Below, piece by piece: positions 35,890-47,318 of a DNA stretch of 64,000 nt. The position numbers and the translations under genes are program-made. Source of the DNA: Phragmites australis (lineage: Eukaryota > Streptophyta > Magnoliopsida > Poales > Poaceae). The notes beneath the pieces are model-generated. The model ran no database searches and was not told the DNA's origin. It worked only from the letters and a program-made list of their open reading frames with translations. The stretch lies in the NCBI RefSeq assembly GCF_958298935.1, contig NC_084924.1, forward strand, positions 17,891,819 to 17,955,818. Direction: 5' to 3'. Every line of letters starts with the position of its first letter. The first letter of the stretch is position 1.

Positions 35890-38640
35890 GGTAGGTTTGT
35901 GATGCTCGTTCCTTGCTGCCAGCCCGGCCCATCTCCCTACGCTCGAAGCCTAGCCCACTCCCCAACTCACTCTCTCACCGGCAAGTCGGGCCCACCTATC
36001 AGCCTCAACCTCTCACTCCCTTCGCGCTCATTCTTGCTCCCACGCGCCGCGCCCGTAACCACCAACCGAAACCACCGTGCCCATGATCTGCCTTCGTGCC
36101 CCATGACAACGCAACGGCTCCGCTCTCTCTCCGCGCTATAAAATGGCCTCCGTGGCACCCCACCGCCCTCCCATTCCCCTAGCCCCACAACCTCGCCACC
36201 ACCATTGTTGACACATAGAGCACCACTGCGTGTCGTCTGCCATGTCCAAGCTCTCCCCAGCGACTCCAAGCCCGCCATCAGCTTTGCAGGAGTACGGGGG
36301 ATCTTCTCCGCCGCTCCTTGGCGACGTTCCATCATCGAAAGCCACCCTCCACCAAGCTCCGGTGAGTTTCGTCGCCACGCACCATCGCTTGCCTTCTTCG
36401 TTGCACCCCGAGGCCCACTGACTGGTTCTTCGGCACCACAGGACCCCGAGGAAGCTTCCCCGACCCTCATTTTCACTTCTTCGTCATCGCAGTTGAGCCC
36501 CCACCAAGATCTGACCTCATCATCGCCATCTCACTGTCGCTGGCCACCATCGAGCCACCTCTGATCACCTCGAAGCTCTTAGTGCCCACTGTCCCTCCTC
36601 TCTATTTTGCACTATTTCCTGTTGTGTTTGGTAGCTCGTAGCACTGAATCAAGCTTCTCTGGGGATGCTCCGGCCATGCCAGCAGCGGCGCCACCGTTTT
36701 TTTGTCATCATCGGCCACCAAACCCTCCCCAATCGCCATGGGCCGTCAGATCCCTCGTGTGTGGTCAAGATTAGAGGTTTAGATACCCCTTCGCCACTTT
36801 GAATTGTAGCCATCAGTTTTGATATCAACGGATTAAATTGAAACAGAGGTAGCCCAGTCGGTCATGCCACGTCAGCGCCACGTGTCGTAGCCACATCATT
36901 AGCCTTGTCCGACGTGGCAAGCCACATCAACACACCCTAGCCTGGTCAGAAGGCCTAGTTAGTGATGACATCATGCTTATGCATTAAATAGTTTTTTCAA
37001 TACAAAAGTAAACCCTTTTATTCTTTGAAATTAGGTAATCTTACATTTAGATCCCTAAACTTTTCTATTTTCACAAAAATGCCCCTATTTGTACTGTTAT
37101 TTTACTTTTAACCCCCTGTAGTTTTATTTATTTACATATAGGTCACTAAATTTTACAAATAAGTCTCTGAAACTTTTTGTTTTTACTAAATAGCTCTATT
37201 CTTTTACAGAAAGTCCCCTAAAGCTTCAAACCTTCATAACTTTTTTTTGTTATAGCTCCATTTTAGGCAATTCTTACGCTCACACGATCATGGCAGCGAG
37301 TACTCTCCGTTAGTATGCTTTTGATAGTTCTTTGCTACTATTTGGTGTATTGTTCTTAGATGTTTATGCTTGCTTATTTTTGGTGTATGCGATTGCAATA
37401 GGAGATGAGCAGTTTATGAACCTGTAGCACCAGACTTTTGAAGAGTTTGAGCAACCCGCTGTTGAAGGTAAGTGTCCTTGATCACATTGATCCTATTGTA
37501 GGAAAGTGTATGCTTGTCAATATGAATCCCATGTTTAGGGTTTATTAGTACTTTCCGTGATTATCCTTGTCACTTGTGTTGCAGTCTATGTGTCAGGGGT
37601 AGCAATGCTTAGTCATGCTGTTGAGTCAGGTGGGTTAAGTGTTAATTTGATTAATGGTCTATGCAACATGAATCAGGTTGGGTAATCTTTTGTGGCAACA
37701 TAGATCATAGAGATCTAAGCATGTTGATTTGGCCGGTATGGCTGCTGTGTGCGCATTGGGAATGTGTGAGTATCTGCTTTAGATCCAAAGGACCGATTCT
37801 TGAAGCCTGTAACCCGATTGAACAAAGCAACCATGAGGCTTATATGGGTATAGCCTGGCTAATTAATTAGATATCCTCCTTATTCTGTATGTACCAGTGG
37901 ACGGTTGAGTGACACAAGAAGGAGCCTCTGCAGTGGATGGAATCTTTGTTAGTGATGAAACCTTAGTGGGTGCATATGGATTTGGAAGCACTTTGTAAAG
38001 GCCTTGTAGTAAGACCCTGACTCTACACCTCGAAAGTGTGAAGCAAATAAAAATCACGACTCGTGGGTAAAGTGTGCAACCTCTGCAAAGTGTAAAACTG
38101 ATATATCAGTCGTGCTCATGGTTAAGAGCGAACTTAGAGTTCTTTATGATTAGTGGGGATCTTGGATGGTTGGTTTTAGGTAGTCGGATGGTGGTACCCC
38201 GATGAGTTGGTAGCCGGGTATGGAATATCTGGTGAGTCTGGTAATCGGATGAAATCTGATGAGCTATTCTTTTAATGTTGGTGTCATCACACATGATAAA
38301 TATGATTGCTATGTCTGTTTTGAGTCCTAGCAGTAAACCTGAGTTAAGCCTTTCTTACCTTAAACTTTCATGTCATATTTTTTCACAATTGCTGAATACT
38401 CCATGCATGCATCTGACAATTTTCTTTGTATTTGCAAACATGTGACATGTATGTATCCAATAGAGTCGCTATCGTTCGCTACAGTGATGCAGATGCCGAT
38501 CAGATCGAGGAGCGGAATGGCAAATTTGTGGGAGGAGGGATGGCTGCATCACTATTTACAGGGGATGCTAATGGGTTCGAAGAGAGGATGAGTAGAATAA
38601 TAGAAGATAGAAAATATGGTAGTTATTGAGATGAAAAAAT
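35890..38640 (+). repeat. Gypsy LTR-like block (solo or partial LTR)
   Basis: A GC-rich promoter-like part (about 35900-36600) with CTATAAAATGG at 36137 is followed by a long AT-rich leader. The leader shares wording with the chromovirus 3' LTR: GGGTAAAGTGTGCAACCTCT here against GGGTATAGTGTACAACCTCT at 32516, each followed by a tract ending in a CATGG repeat and CTGA(A/G)TACT. The same order in both suggests a related LTR family. Ends and target duplication are not resolved. The small open frame at 38426-38629 is not assigned. Confidence 0.4.
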
Positions 38641-39779
38641 AAGAGATTTATAATAGTGTTAGGATGTTGTAATAGTTTTAATTTTTCTAACAGCACATTT
38701 CAACGGTTTCTCGATCTTCCTTTAATAAGTGTATTGACAATCCTTAAAATATAAATATTTTAGTTAAAAAAATTAAAATAAGATAAAGCTCATTCATATC
38801 GCCACTCCTTTTACAAAGAAAAGAAAACAGTGCGTGGTGCCGATGCAAATGGGGGTGCCACCACAGATACTCCTAACCAGCGGTTGTGAACTTGTGATGA
38901 TGAGAACTTGCTGTGATCGGTGAGGAGCTGTTGGTTTTTTACTGAGGTCGCCTGGGCTACGCAGGACAAATCTGTTCCAGCACCGAGCTTTAGTATAAAA
39001 GGCCACCATTTCTTAAATATAGCCTAGTATGTCGGTGTCATTCTCTGGTTGGAAATGAATAAGCAGTCAGTTTTCAGCAGCAGGAATGGTACGGTATGAA
39101 GGTGGTGTGTAGAACCCATAGAATGATAGAACCCTAGGGTCCACCGAGCCTGCATTTTTAGGCTTTTTCGGCCGGGTTTCGGGCTAAGACTAGGTCGGTT
39201 GTTACAGTAACTGGCATGCTCTATTACCTATATTTTATTAGTTGTACAGCTGGAATTTAAAAAAGACAAGCTCAAATTCGAGTAACTCGTGAGACTAGAG
39301 CTTTTTTCATGATAAAGTAGTTAGGAATTTAAAAAAGACAAGCTCGAATTCGAGTTACTTGTGAGACTAGAGCTTTTTTCATGATGAAGAAGTTAGGAAT
39401 TTTTTCTAATATTTATTTTCCTCATTTATAATAATAATATAATAGTATCATTATATAATGATAAAATTCATTAAAAAATACTTGTAGGTCTTAAAAAATA
39501 CTAAGATAACTTTCAGTGGTAGCGGATACTGTATCCATCCATCTGAAAGATTAGTCACCCACACACAATGAGACGCGTGATCCCATTTCTCTCTGTCGCT
39601 AAGTTTTAGGTGAAGAAGATTTTGACCTAAAACATCCTGTGATGGATGGAGGATCTGCTATCGCTAGAAGTTATTTTAGTGTTTTCTTTAAGACATATGA
39701 GTCATTTTGTAATGAATCTTATCGTTATATAATAACACTGTTATGTTATCACGTATGAAGTCACCGCATGTATAAAACT
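38641..39779. other. AT-rich intergenic sequence
   Basis: Nothing recognised as a gene. It contains the 72-bp tandem duplication listed separately and, towards the right, the edge of an old hAT-transposase-like remnant. Confidence 0.35.
39252..39395. repeat. Tandem duplication, 72-bp unit
   Basis: Two copies of a unit starting GGAATTTAAAAAAGACAAGC and including GTGAGACTAGAGCTTTTTTC, differing at a few positions. Confidence 0.8.
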
Positions 39780-39891
39780 TGATCCTGACATGCATGTAGA
39801 ATGTATCTGATTTGTTCTTTTGAAATCGGATGTGACATATGCTATGCTTGACATAAAAAACATTCACCTCTTTAAGAAAATCTTCACATCC
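39780..39891 (-). pseudogene. hAT transposase-like remnant, distal part (split by the Tat element)
   Basis: On the minus strand the sequence immediately left of the Tat element encodes GCEDFLKEVNV and VKHSI. In TTF-type zinc-finger/hAT-dimerisation proteins the equivalent text (W-x-x-LL-x-x-V, then C-x-KH-x-I) comes right after the segment found on the other side of the Tat element (53852-54090). Stops occur on both sides. Confidence 0.5.
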
Positions 39892-39896
39892 ACTAT

Positions 39897-41356
39897 TGTC
39901 GGTGTATCAAGAACCGGGGATCCCTGAGTCCCGAGACCCGGCCAGCCATCCGCCACATGGCGCCATCCCACGAGGTCTCTCCTGAAGGATAAGAAAAGCT
40001 TGAGTCCCGGGAGAAGGTGCTCAGGGCCACAGTCAGTGGTCCCCAGGCACCCCAGTTCCCCGATGATCCACAGAGTCAAGTACCGGGAAGAAAGTGCTCG
40101 GGGAGGTGCCCGGTCACCCCCGAGCACCCTAGTCCCCCGATGATCAGAAGAGCTGAGTTCCGGGAGAGAGTGCTCTGGGCTGCGAGCGGCGGCCCCCGAG
40201 CACTCGGTTCCCCGAGGGTCTGTGCAAGAGTGCTCGGGAGAGAGTGCTCGGGGCTGCACGTGGCAGCCCCCGAGCACTCGGTTCCCCGAAAGTCCATGCA
40301 AGAGTGCTTGGGGAGGTGAACAGTACCCCCGAGCACCCGGTACCCCGAAGACAGAGATAGGCATTCTCGGGAGAGAGTGCTCTGGGAGGCGAGCGGTACC
40401 CCCGAGCACTCGGTTCCCCGACGACCCAGAAAGGCCCCCGAGGGGCCCACCGATGAGGTGTCCACCAGTCAGAGGTCCGAGGCCGTATTTAATGAGCGTG
40501 CGTGGCCTGACACATCCAACTGCTCCCGCCGCAGCGTCAGTTCCTGCCATGCTTTGGCAGAGAGGCGTGGGGCTATTAATTGCACGGGTCCCGTCCCGTA
40601 TCACCCGTATCATCGCAAGAATCAAGGCGTTCCGTCTGCCGCCCTGCTGTGGCAGAGGAACAAGACAGGGCGGGCACGCTGGGTTGCTCTACGGCTGCCC
40701 GGAGGGCGCTCTCCATGGCGCCCGTGCCAGGGCGTTTATGGTGACAGGTGATCGGGCGTGCGGCGTTTTTCCACCCCCCGGTCACTTCACCCAGAAGAAA
40801 AGATGACACCTTTCCCAGTGATGGTGTCTTGGAACTTGTGCCCCCCTCCTTCCCGTTCGGGGCATGTCGCAGCCGGTGAGTGCATAAAAGAGCCGGTGGC
40901 ACAGAGGAATCGAGAGCGGGATCGATAGATGAATCAAACAAAAGAGGAGACGAACAAGATATAAGCCAACAAGAGACCGCAAAGCACCCAAGCGTCAAGA
41001 ACCGTACCACAGACGAACACAAAACACAAGACCAGAGCATAGTTCCAGCCGAAGAACAAGGAGCCTCAAGCTCTTAGTCAGACCACAATCCTTGTAACCA
41101 GCAACATCCTTCAGGGACTTCCTCAGGATAGTTATTGCATCTATACATGAGTAGGGTATTACGCCCCCGTGCGGCCCAAACCTGTCTAAATTCTGGTGCA
41201 TTTACTTCTTTCTGCACTAGGTCATCTCCCCCACCACCGGCCGTTGCATTCATTCACATTTATTTCTCTGATGAACTTATTCAGGATCATCCTCCCGGCC
41301 GAATCTATAAAAAGGGGTCTCTCAGGATCCCTGCGACAGGAGTTAATCCTCCGACA
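39897..41356 (+). repeat. 5' LTR of the Tat element (1460 bp)
   Basis: Starts TGTCGGTGTATCAAGAACCG and ends TTAATCCTCCGACA. Positions 40010-40440 form an array of palindromic modules (see separate entry). Candidate TATA-like sequences are CATAAAAG at about 40883 and TATAAAAAGG at about 41306; both are altered in the 3' LTR (CTTAAAAG; TCTAAAAAG). Confidence 0.93.
40010..40440. repeat. Palindromic module array in the Tat 5' LTR
   Basis: At least five modules of the form GTGCTCGGGG - about 12 nt - CCCCCGAGCAC are spaced about 65-75 bp apart. Each is followed by a shorter palindromic segment like TCGGTTCCCCGA. The 11-bp arms of each module are complementary, so each can form a hairpin or act as a repeated protein-binding site. 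The 3' LTR has the same array at 52505-52925. Confidence 0.8.
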
Positions 41357-41377
41357 GCTGGCGCGCCAGGTAGGGGG
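41357..41377 (+). other. Primer-binding site of the Tat element
   Basis: Immediately after the 5' LTR: GCTGGCGCGCCAGGTAGGGG. The TGGCGCGCCAGGTAGGGG core is the form seen in grass Tat elements such as the RIRE2 group. The priming tRNA is not identified here. Confidence 0.7.
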
Positions 41378-41419
41378 AACATCCCTGAATCTATTTGTTT
41401 GTTTTCTTCCACAGAAAAA

Positions 41420-43834
41420 ATGGCCGGTGGACACCGCCTCCAGTGTTCTGGCCCCAGTTCCAGCGAGGAAATGCAGCCCATCGTGCAGGAGGCCCCAGTC
41501 GCTGCTGCGTCCCAGCAGCAGCCGCTATCTGCACGCTCGTCGTTCTCCTCCTAAGGGGACCAGGGTGCAGGGCCCAGCCAGGCCGCCGCCGCCGGTGCAC
41601 CTTCCGACCCCCAGCTGGTGGTCAAAACTCCGGCCGCCAGGTTCGCCTCTGGACAGCGTCGGGTGCCCCTCTGGCGGAGGCTCGCCTTCAGCGAGGCCGG
41701 CCCCGGGAGCGCGCTGCTTGCGGCGCACGCTCTCCTCAGGCATCCGCCTGTCCAGGCGACGCCGGAAACCCCGGAGGGTCGCTGGATCCAAGAAGTCACC
41801 GCCCTGGTCGGCAAGGCTCGCCGCCAGGTGCTGGCCGAGAGTTCTCGCGCCACCACCCAGCGTGGCGCCGCCAGAATCGGCCCATCAACGGGCAACGTTC
41901 GCACAGGCTGGGGGGCCTCCAGGCGGAGCACCACCCCCCGGGCCGCGTCCGAAGCCCAGGACCTCCGCTTGCGTGTCAACGAGCGGAGGGGCCACGAAGA
42001 TGCGCGTATCACTCTCGAGCGCCAGCGGGAGACCCGGCAGGAGGCCGAGGCTGAGGACCAGGCTTCCTCTTTTCCGACCCACGATCGCCAGGATTCCCCG
42101 GCTCGCCGGCGTTCACCGCCAAGGAATGCCACCCGCGCCATGGGGTACAGCACAGGCTGTCGTGCCTTCTCTAGTGAGCTTCGATGGATCAAATGGCCCT
42201 CCAAGTTCCGCCCTGAGCTGCCGGAGAAGTACGACGGGTCCATCGACCCCGTTGAGTTCCTCCAAATATACACTACGGCCGGTGGCAGTGAAAAGGTGAT
42301 GGCAAATTATTTTCATGTTGCCTTGAGGGGCTCTGCCCGTTCTTGGCTCATGAACTTACCCCCAGGATCTATTAGCTCCTGGGATGACCTTTGCCACCAG
42401 TTTGTGGCTAATTTTCAGGGTACGTTCACGCGCCCCGGTTTGGAGTGCGACCTCCACGCCGTCAAGCAACAGGAGGGGGAGACGCTGCGGCGCTTTATTC
42501 AGCATTTCAGCCAGGTCCGCAACACCATCCCGCGGATTGCCCCCCACGCTATCATCGTCGCCTTCTGGCAGGGCGTCCGCGATGAGCGGATGCTTGAGAA
42601 GCTAGGTACGCACGAAATTGAAACCACTGCGGAGCTCTTCGCACTGGCCGACAAGTGCGCCAAGGTGGCGGAGGCACGGGCTTGGCATGCCCCACGCCCC
42701 GAGCGCCCCGCCGCCGACCAACCAAGTTTTTCCCGCTTCGACAGGCGGGAAAAGAAAAAGAGAAGAAAGCGCGAAGCCGCTCCTGTCGAACCGGCCCAGG
42801 GCCCCGCCCATAGGCCGGTCCAAGAGCCCGACCACCGGCAAGAACGCCGGGATGCCGCCGACAGACGACCCGCGCCCGCGAGAGCCCCGGCCAGGGCCCC
42901 TCCTAGGGCTCTGGCTCCCGCGAGGGCTCCGGCCCCCGCCCGGGCTCCCGCTCCAGCGAGGGCTCCCGCTCCTGCGGGGCCCGAGCCAGGCAAATGGTGT
43001 CCAATCCACCAGACCAGATGGCACGACCTTACGGAGTGTCGTACGGTCAAAGGCCTCGTTGAGCAGCGACAGAGGGAGCGCGACGAGTCCCACGAGGGAG
43101 GCGATGCTGAGGCCGCCCCCGGCAATGCAGAGCTCGGCTTTCAGGAGCCCGAGCACACCGTCACCTTCATCGACGGAGGCGCCTACACGCCTTCCTCACG
43201 GCATGGCATCAAGACCATACGGCTCGAGGTGTGCTCGGCAACCCCAAGCGAAGAGGCCACGAGGCCTCTGAGATGGTCGGACGCTCCGATCACGTTCAGT
43301 ATGGCCGATCACCCCACTAGTACAACAGGCGTGGGGCGACTACCCTTGGTAGTGTCACCCACCATCTGCAACGTCAAGGTCGGCAGAGTGCTGATCGATG
43401 GGGGCGCAGGCCTCAACCTCCTCTCCAAGGAGGCCTTCGAGAAGCTGCAGGTTCCCTCCAGGATCCTAAAGCCGTCACTTCCATTATGTGGAGTGACACC
43501 CGGGCACTCCCTGCCCCTCGGGCAGGTCGAGCTACCCGTGACCTTCGGGAGCCGGGACAACTTCCGCACGGAGAACATTCTCTTCGACGTCGTGGAGCTC
43601 CCCCTGCCCTACAACGCCATCCTCGGGCGTCCGGCGCTTGCCAAATTCATGATGGCCGTGCATTATGCGTATCTCACGGTCAAGATGCCGGGCCCCGCAG
43701 GCCCCATCTCCGTGACTGCCGACTCCGGCGGCGCTGTTTCTTGCTGCGAGCAGTCATACATGGCCTTGGTCTCAGCTCAGGCTGAGGTCGAAGGCTGCCC
43801 AGGGGGCCCAGGACCCTCTTCATCCAAACCCTGA
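41420..43834 (+). CDS. gag-protease polyprotein of the Tat element (one premature stop)
   Basis: Encodes the structural Gag proteins and aspartic protease of the particle. The natural start is probably the ATG at 41420 (MAGGHRLQC), but a TAA at 41552-41554 in the same frame breaks it; the long open frame resumes and has its first ATG at 41618. The Gag core runs from KWPSKFRPELPEKYDGS through DDLCHQFVANFQGTF and FIQHFSQVRNTIP. A basic, Pro/Ala-rich stretch with PAPARA-type repeats follows. A CxIH...H...C knuckle (CPIHQTRWHDLTEC) replaces the usual CCHC. Protease has LIDGGAGLNLL, with DGG at the active site, and AILGRPAL. The frame ends with TGA at 43832-43834. Confidence 0.85.
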
Positions 43835-46800
43835 CTCGCTGCCGACGCCTCTGTTCCTATGAAGGAGGTCGTGGTGGGCGAAGACGCTTCCCAGGTCGTC
43901 CGAATAGGCGGTGACCTGGGCAGCAAATAGGAAAGCGCGCTCGTCACCTTCCTCCGGGCTAATGCAGACGTGTTTGCATGGTAACCGTCCGACATGCCCG
44001 GGATCCCTAGGGAGGTGATCGAGCATCACTTAGCGGTGCGTCCGGACGCCCGCCCGGTGAAGCAGAAGGTCCGACGGCAGGCACCAGAGCGCTAGGAATT
44101 CATCCGGGAGCAGGTCAGCAAACTCCTTGACGCCGGATTCATCCGAGAGGTCCTCCACCCCGACTGGCTGGCAAATCCAGTTATCGTCCCGAAGGCCAAC
44201 GGCAAGCTCCGCATGTGTGTGGATTACACCGAACTAAATAAGGCTTGCCCTAAAGATCCTTTTTCCTTGCCCCGCATAGATCAAATTGTAGATGCAACCG
44301 CGGGATGTGATCTTTTGTGTTTTTTAGATGCAAACTCTGGGTATCACCAGATCCGCATGGCCGTAGAGGATGAAGAAAAAACTGCTTTTACCACCTCGGT
44401 GGGGACTTATTGTTATATGTCAATGCCTTTTGGTTTGCGCAATGCTGGGTCTTCTTTCCAGCACGCCATTCGCATCACCCTTGACTCGCAGGTTGGCCGC
44501 AACGTCGAGGCCTACATCGACGATCTCGTGGTCAAGTCCCGAGACCGGCCACCTTGCTCGAAGACCTTGCCGAGACTTTCAATAGTCTCCGCACTACCCG
44601 CCTGAAGCTCAACCCCGAGAAGTGTGTCTTCTGGGTGCCCCCCGGCTTGACTCAAGGAGGTCCAGCGTCTCGCCGGGCGCTTCATCTCCAAGCTCGGGGA
44701 GCGGGGGCTCCCCCTCTTCAAGCTTCTGAAGAAGACCGGTCGTTTCGACTGGACGCCAGAGGCCGAGCAGGCCTTCTGCGATCTGAAGAAGTACCTCACC
44801 TCACCACCCGTGCTGGTGGATCCATCCGAAGGTGAGCCGCTACTACTCTACGTATCGGCCACCCCTCAGGTCGTAAGCATGGTGCTGGTGGTGGAACGCG
44901 ATGAGTGCACGGGGCCAGGTGCTGGGTCCCAGCTCCCGGCCGCCCCCGAGCACTCCCCCGTCCTCGTGGCTCCCCCCGAGCAGGGGGTCGAGCCCGAGCA
45001 CTTGGCTCCCCCCGAGCAGGGGGTCGAGCCCGAGCACTCGGCTCCTCCCGACCAGGGGGTCGAGCCCGAGCACTCGGTCAGCCCCGCCTGCGTCGCCAAG
45101 CCTGGGGGCTGTAACAGCCCCTCGGGTGAGGTCGGGCTCCGGGCCCGCCGGATGTAGCGACCGGTGTACTTCGTCAGTGAAGTCCTCCGGGAGGCCAAAA
45201 TAAGGTACCCCCAGTCTCAGAAGCTGCTCTACGCCGTGCTCATCGCTTCCCGGAAGCTGCGCCACTACTTCCAAGTGCACAAGGTCTCGGTGGTTACCAC
45301 GTATCCACTGGGACCTATCCTCCGGAACCGAGAAGGCACCGGGCGTGTTGTCAAGTGGGCGGTGGAGCTGGCGGAATTCGATCTGCACTTTGTCAGTCGC
45401 CAGGCGATCAAAAGCCAGGCGCTCTCTGACTTCGTGGCAGAATGGACACCCGACCCCGAGGTCATCCCAGAAGAGATTTCTGCGTATCCCGGGCACGATG
45501 CGCCCGGGTACTGGATCATGCATTTCGACGGTTCCCTCTCGCTGAAAGGCGCGGGGGCCAGAGTGGTTCTCACCTCCCCAATGGGTGAAGAACTCCGGTA
45601 CGTTGTGCAGCTGCAGTTCCGCGCATCCAACAACATAGCGGAATATGAAGGTCTCATCGCTGGCCTCCGAGCCGCGGTGGGGCTCAGGATTCGTCGCCTC
45701 CTGGTCAAGGGAGACTCCCAGCTGGTGGTCAACCAGGTATCCAAAGAGTACCAGTGCACGGATCCTCAAATGGCGGCGTACGTGGCAGCAGTCAGGAAGC
45801 TGGAGAGGCGCTTCGACAGCCTTGAGCTGCGGTACATCCCTCGCCGCAACAACACTCTGGCCGACGAGCTCTCCCACCTGGCCTCCTCCCGTGCGCGCGT
45901 CCCTGCCGGAGTCTTTGAAGAAAGACTCAAAAGGCCCTTCCGTCCTGCCTGCCGAACAGGACGAAGGGGAAACCTCGAACTCAATTCAGGGGACCCCAGT
46001 GGCGCCCTCAGTGGGAAGCCCCGTCAGGGTGCCGCCGCCCGGCGAGTGCGCTGCGCTTGCTGAATGTTCTCAAGATGCCTCGTGGATGGATGACATCTGA
46101 GGGTACTTGAAGGAAACGTTCCTTCCCGGGGATGAGGCGTCTGCCGAAAGAGTTTCTCGGCAGTCCAAACACTATGCCATAGTAGATGGAGATCTCTACC
46201 GGCGTAGCACAGGAGGCATCCTCCTGAAATGCATCTCCCGGGCAGAAGGCGACGAGCTTCTCGCTGAGATCCACGAGGGCGAGTGCGGTGGCCATGCATT
46301 GTTCCGCACGCTGGTCGGGAAGGCCTTCCGGCAAGGTTTCTACTGGCCTACAGCCCTCCAGGATGCTTCCGAGCTGGTTCGGCACTGCAGAGCATGCCAA
46401 TTCCATGCAAAGCAGATTCACCAGCCAGCTCAGGCTCTTCACACCATCCCCCTGTCATGGCCTTTTGCGGTCTGGGGGCTGGACATTCTGGGTCCATTCC
46501 CCCGAGCAATCGGGGGCTATGAGTACCTCTACGTCGCCATCGATAAGTTCACCAAGTGGCCGGAGGCGGTCCCAGTCATCAAGGTGACCAAGAACACGGC
46601 GCTCCAGTTTATCCGCGGCATCACCAATCGCTTTGGCGTTCCGAGCCGGATCATCACCGACAATGGCACCCAGTTCACGAGTGCCCTGTTCGGGGAGTAC
46701 TACGAAGACCTCGGCATCAAGCTCTGCTTCGCCTCCGTCGCTCATCCTCGGAGCAATGGGCAGGTCGAGCGCGCCAACACGGAGATACTGAAAGGGCTCA

Positions 46801-47318
46801 AAACTCGGACCTATGACGTGCTCGCAAAGCACGGGAAGGGATGGGTTGACGAGTTGCCTGCCGTGCTATGGGCAAACCGGACCACGCCAAGCCGCGTTAC
46901 TGGGGAGACTCCTTTCTTCCTCGTCTACGGTGCTGAGGCGGTCCTCCCCTCCGAGCTCACTCTAGGCTCCCCTCGGGTGCATGCCTATTCTAAAGGCGAA
47001 CAGGAGCAGCAGAGGCGCGACGACGTCGACTATTTGGAAGAGCGCCGGCGCCGTGCCGCCGTCTGGGCAGCCCGCTACCAGCATAGTTTGCGGCGCTACC
47101 ATCAGCGCCACGTCTGGGCCCGGTGTCTCGAGGTGGGGGACCTAGTTCTCCGACGCGTCCAGTCACGCGAAGGAAAGAATAAGCTATCCCCTATGTGGGA
47201 AGGTCCCTTCACCGTGATCGGGGTCCCGCGAGAATGTTCTTTCAGGCTGGCAGTAGAAGATGGGCAGCCGCTTCCCAACCTGTGGAACATCGAGCACCTG
47301 CGTAGGTTCTACCCGTAG
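43835..47318 (+). pseudogene. pol of the Tat element: RT, RNase H, second RNase H, integrase (broken)
   Basis: Follows gag-pro in the same frame. RT has KLRMCVDYTELNKACPKDPF, FLDANSGYHQI and the catalytic YIDDLVV (about 44513-44533). The first RNase H/connection region has FDWTPEAEQAFCDLKKYLTS. It is interrupted by a 42-bp tandem repeat coding for EQGVEPEHxAPP (about 44950-45090). A second RNase H has [26 protein letters not shown] and [10 protein letters not shown]. Integrase (46107-47318) has an HHCC finger ending HCRACQFH, the D...D...E core with ITDNGTQF and a C-terminal LSPMWEGPFTV. In-frame stops lie at 43928, 43982, 44093, 45155 and 46098, with frame changes near 44546, 44645 and 45950-46000. 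The integrase frame itself is intact. Confidence 0.88.
44945..45095. repeat. 42-bp tandem repeat within the Tat pol RNase H region
   Basis: Three to four copies of CCCCGAGCAGGGGGTCGAGC followed by CCGAGCACT(T/C)GGCTC. It keeps the reading frame and resembles the GAGCACTCGG modules of the LTR. Confidence 0.75.

Noticed and set aside
40010..40440. Regularly spaced repeats that might suggest a CRISPR array
   Set aside because: The repeats are palindromic LTR modules with variable spacing inside a retrotransposon, duplicated in the other LTR; this is plant DNA.
39864..40806. Large frames on both strands inside the Tat LTRs
   Set aside because: They come from the palindromic GC-rich modules, which are open on both strands; both LTRs give the same artefacts.
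41301..41312. TATAAAAAGG near the end of the Tat 5' LTR as promoter
   Set aside because: Only about 50 bp from the LTR end, leaving almost no R/U5, and absent from the 3' LTR; the upstream CATAAAAG is equally uncertain.
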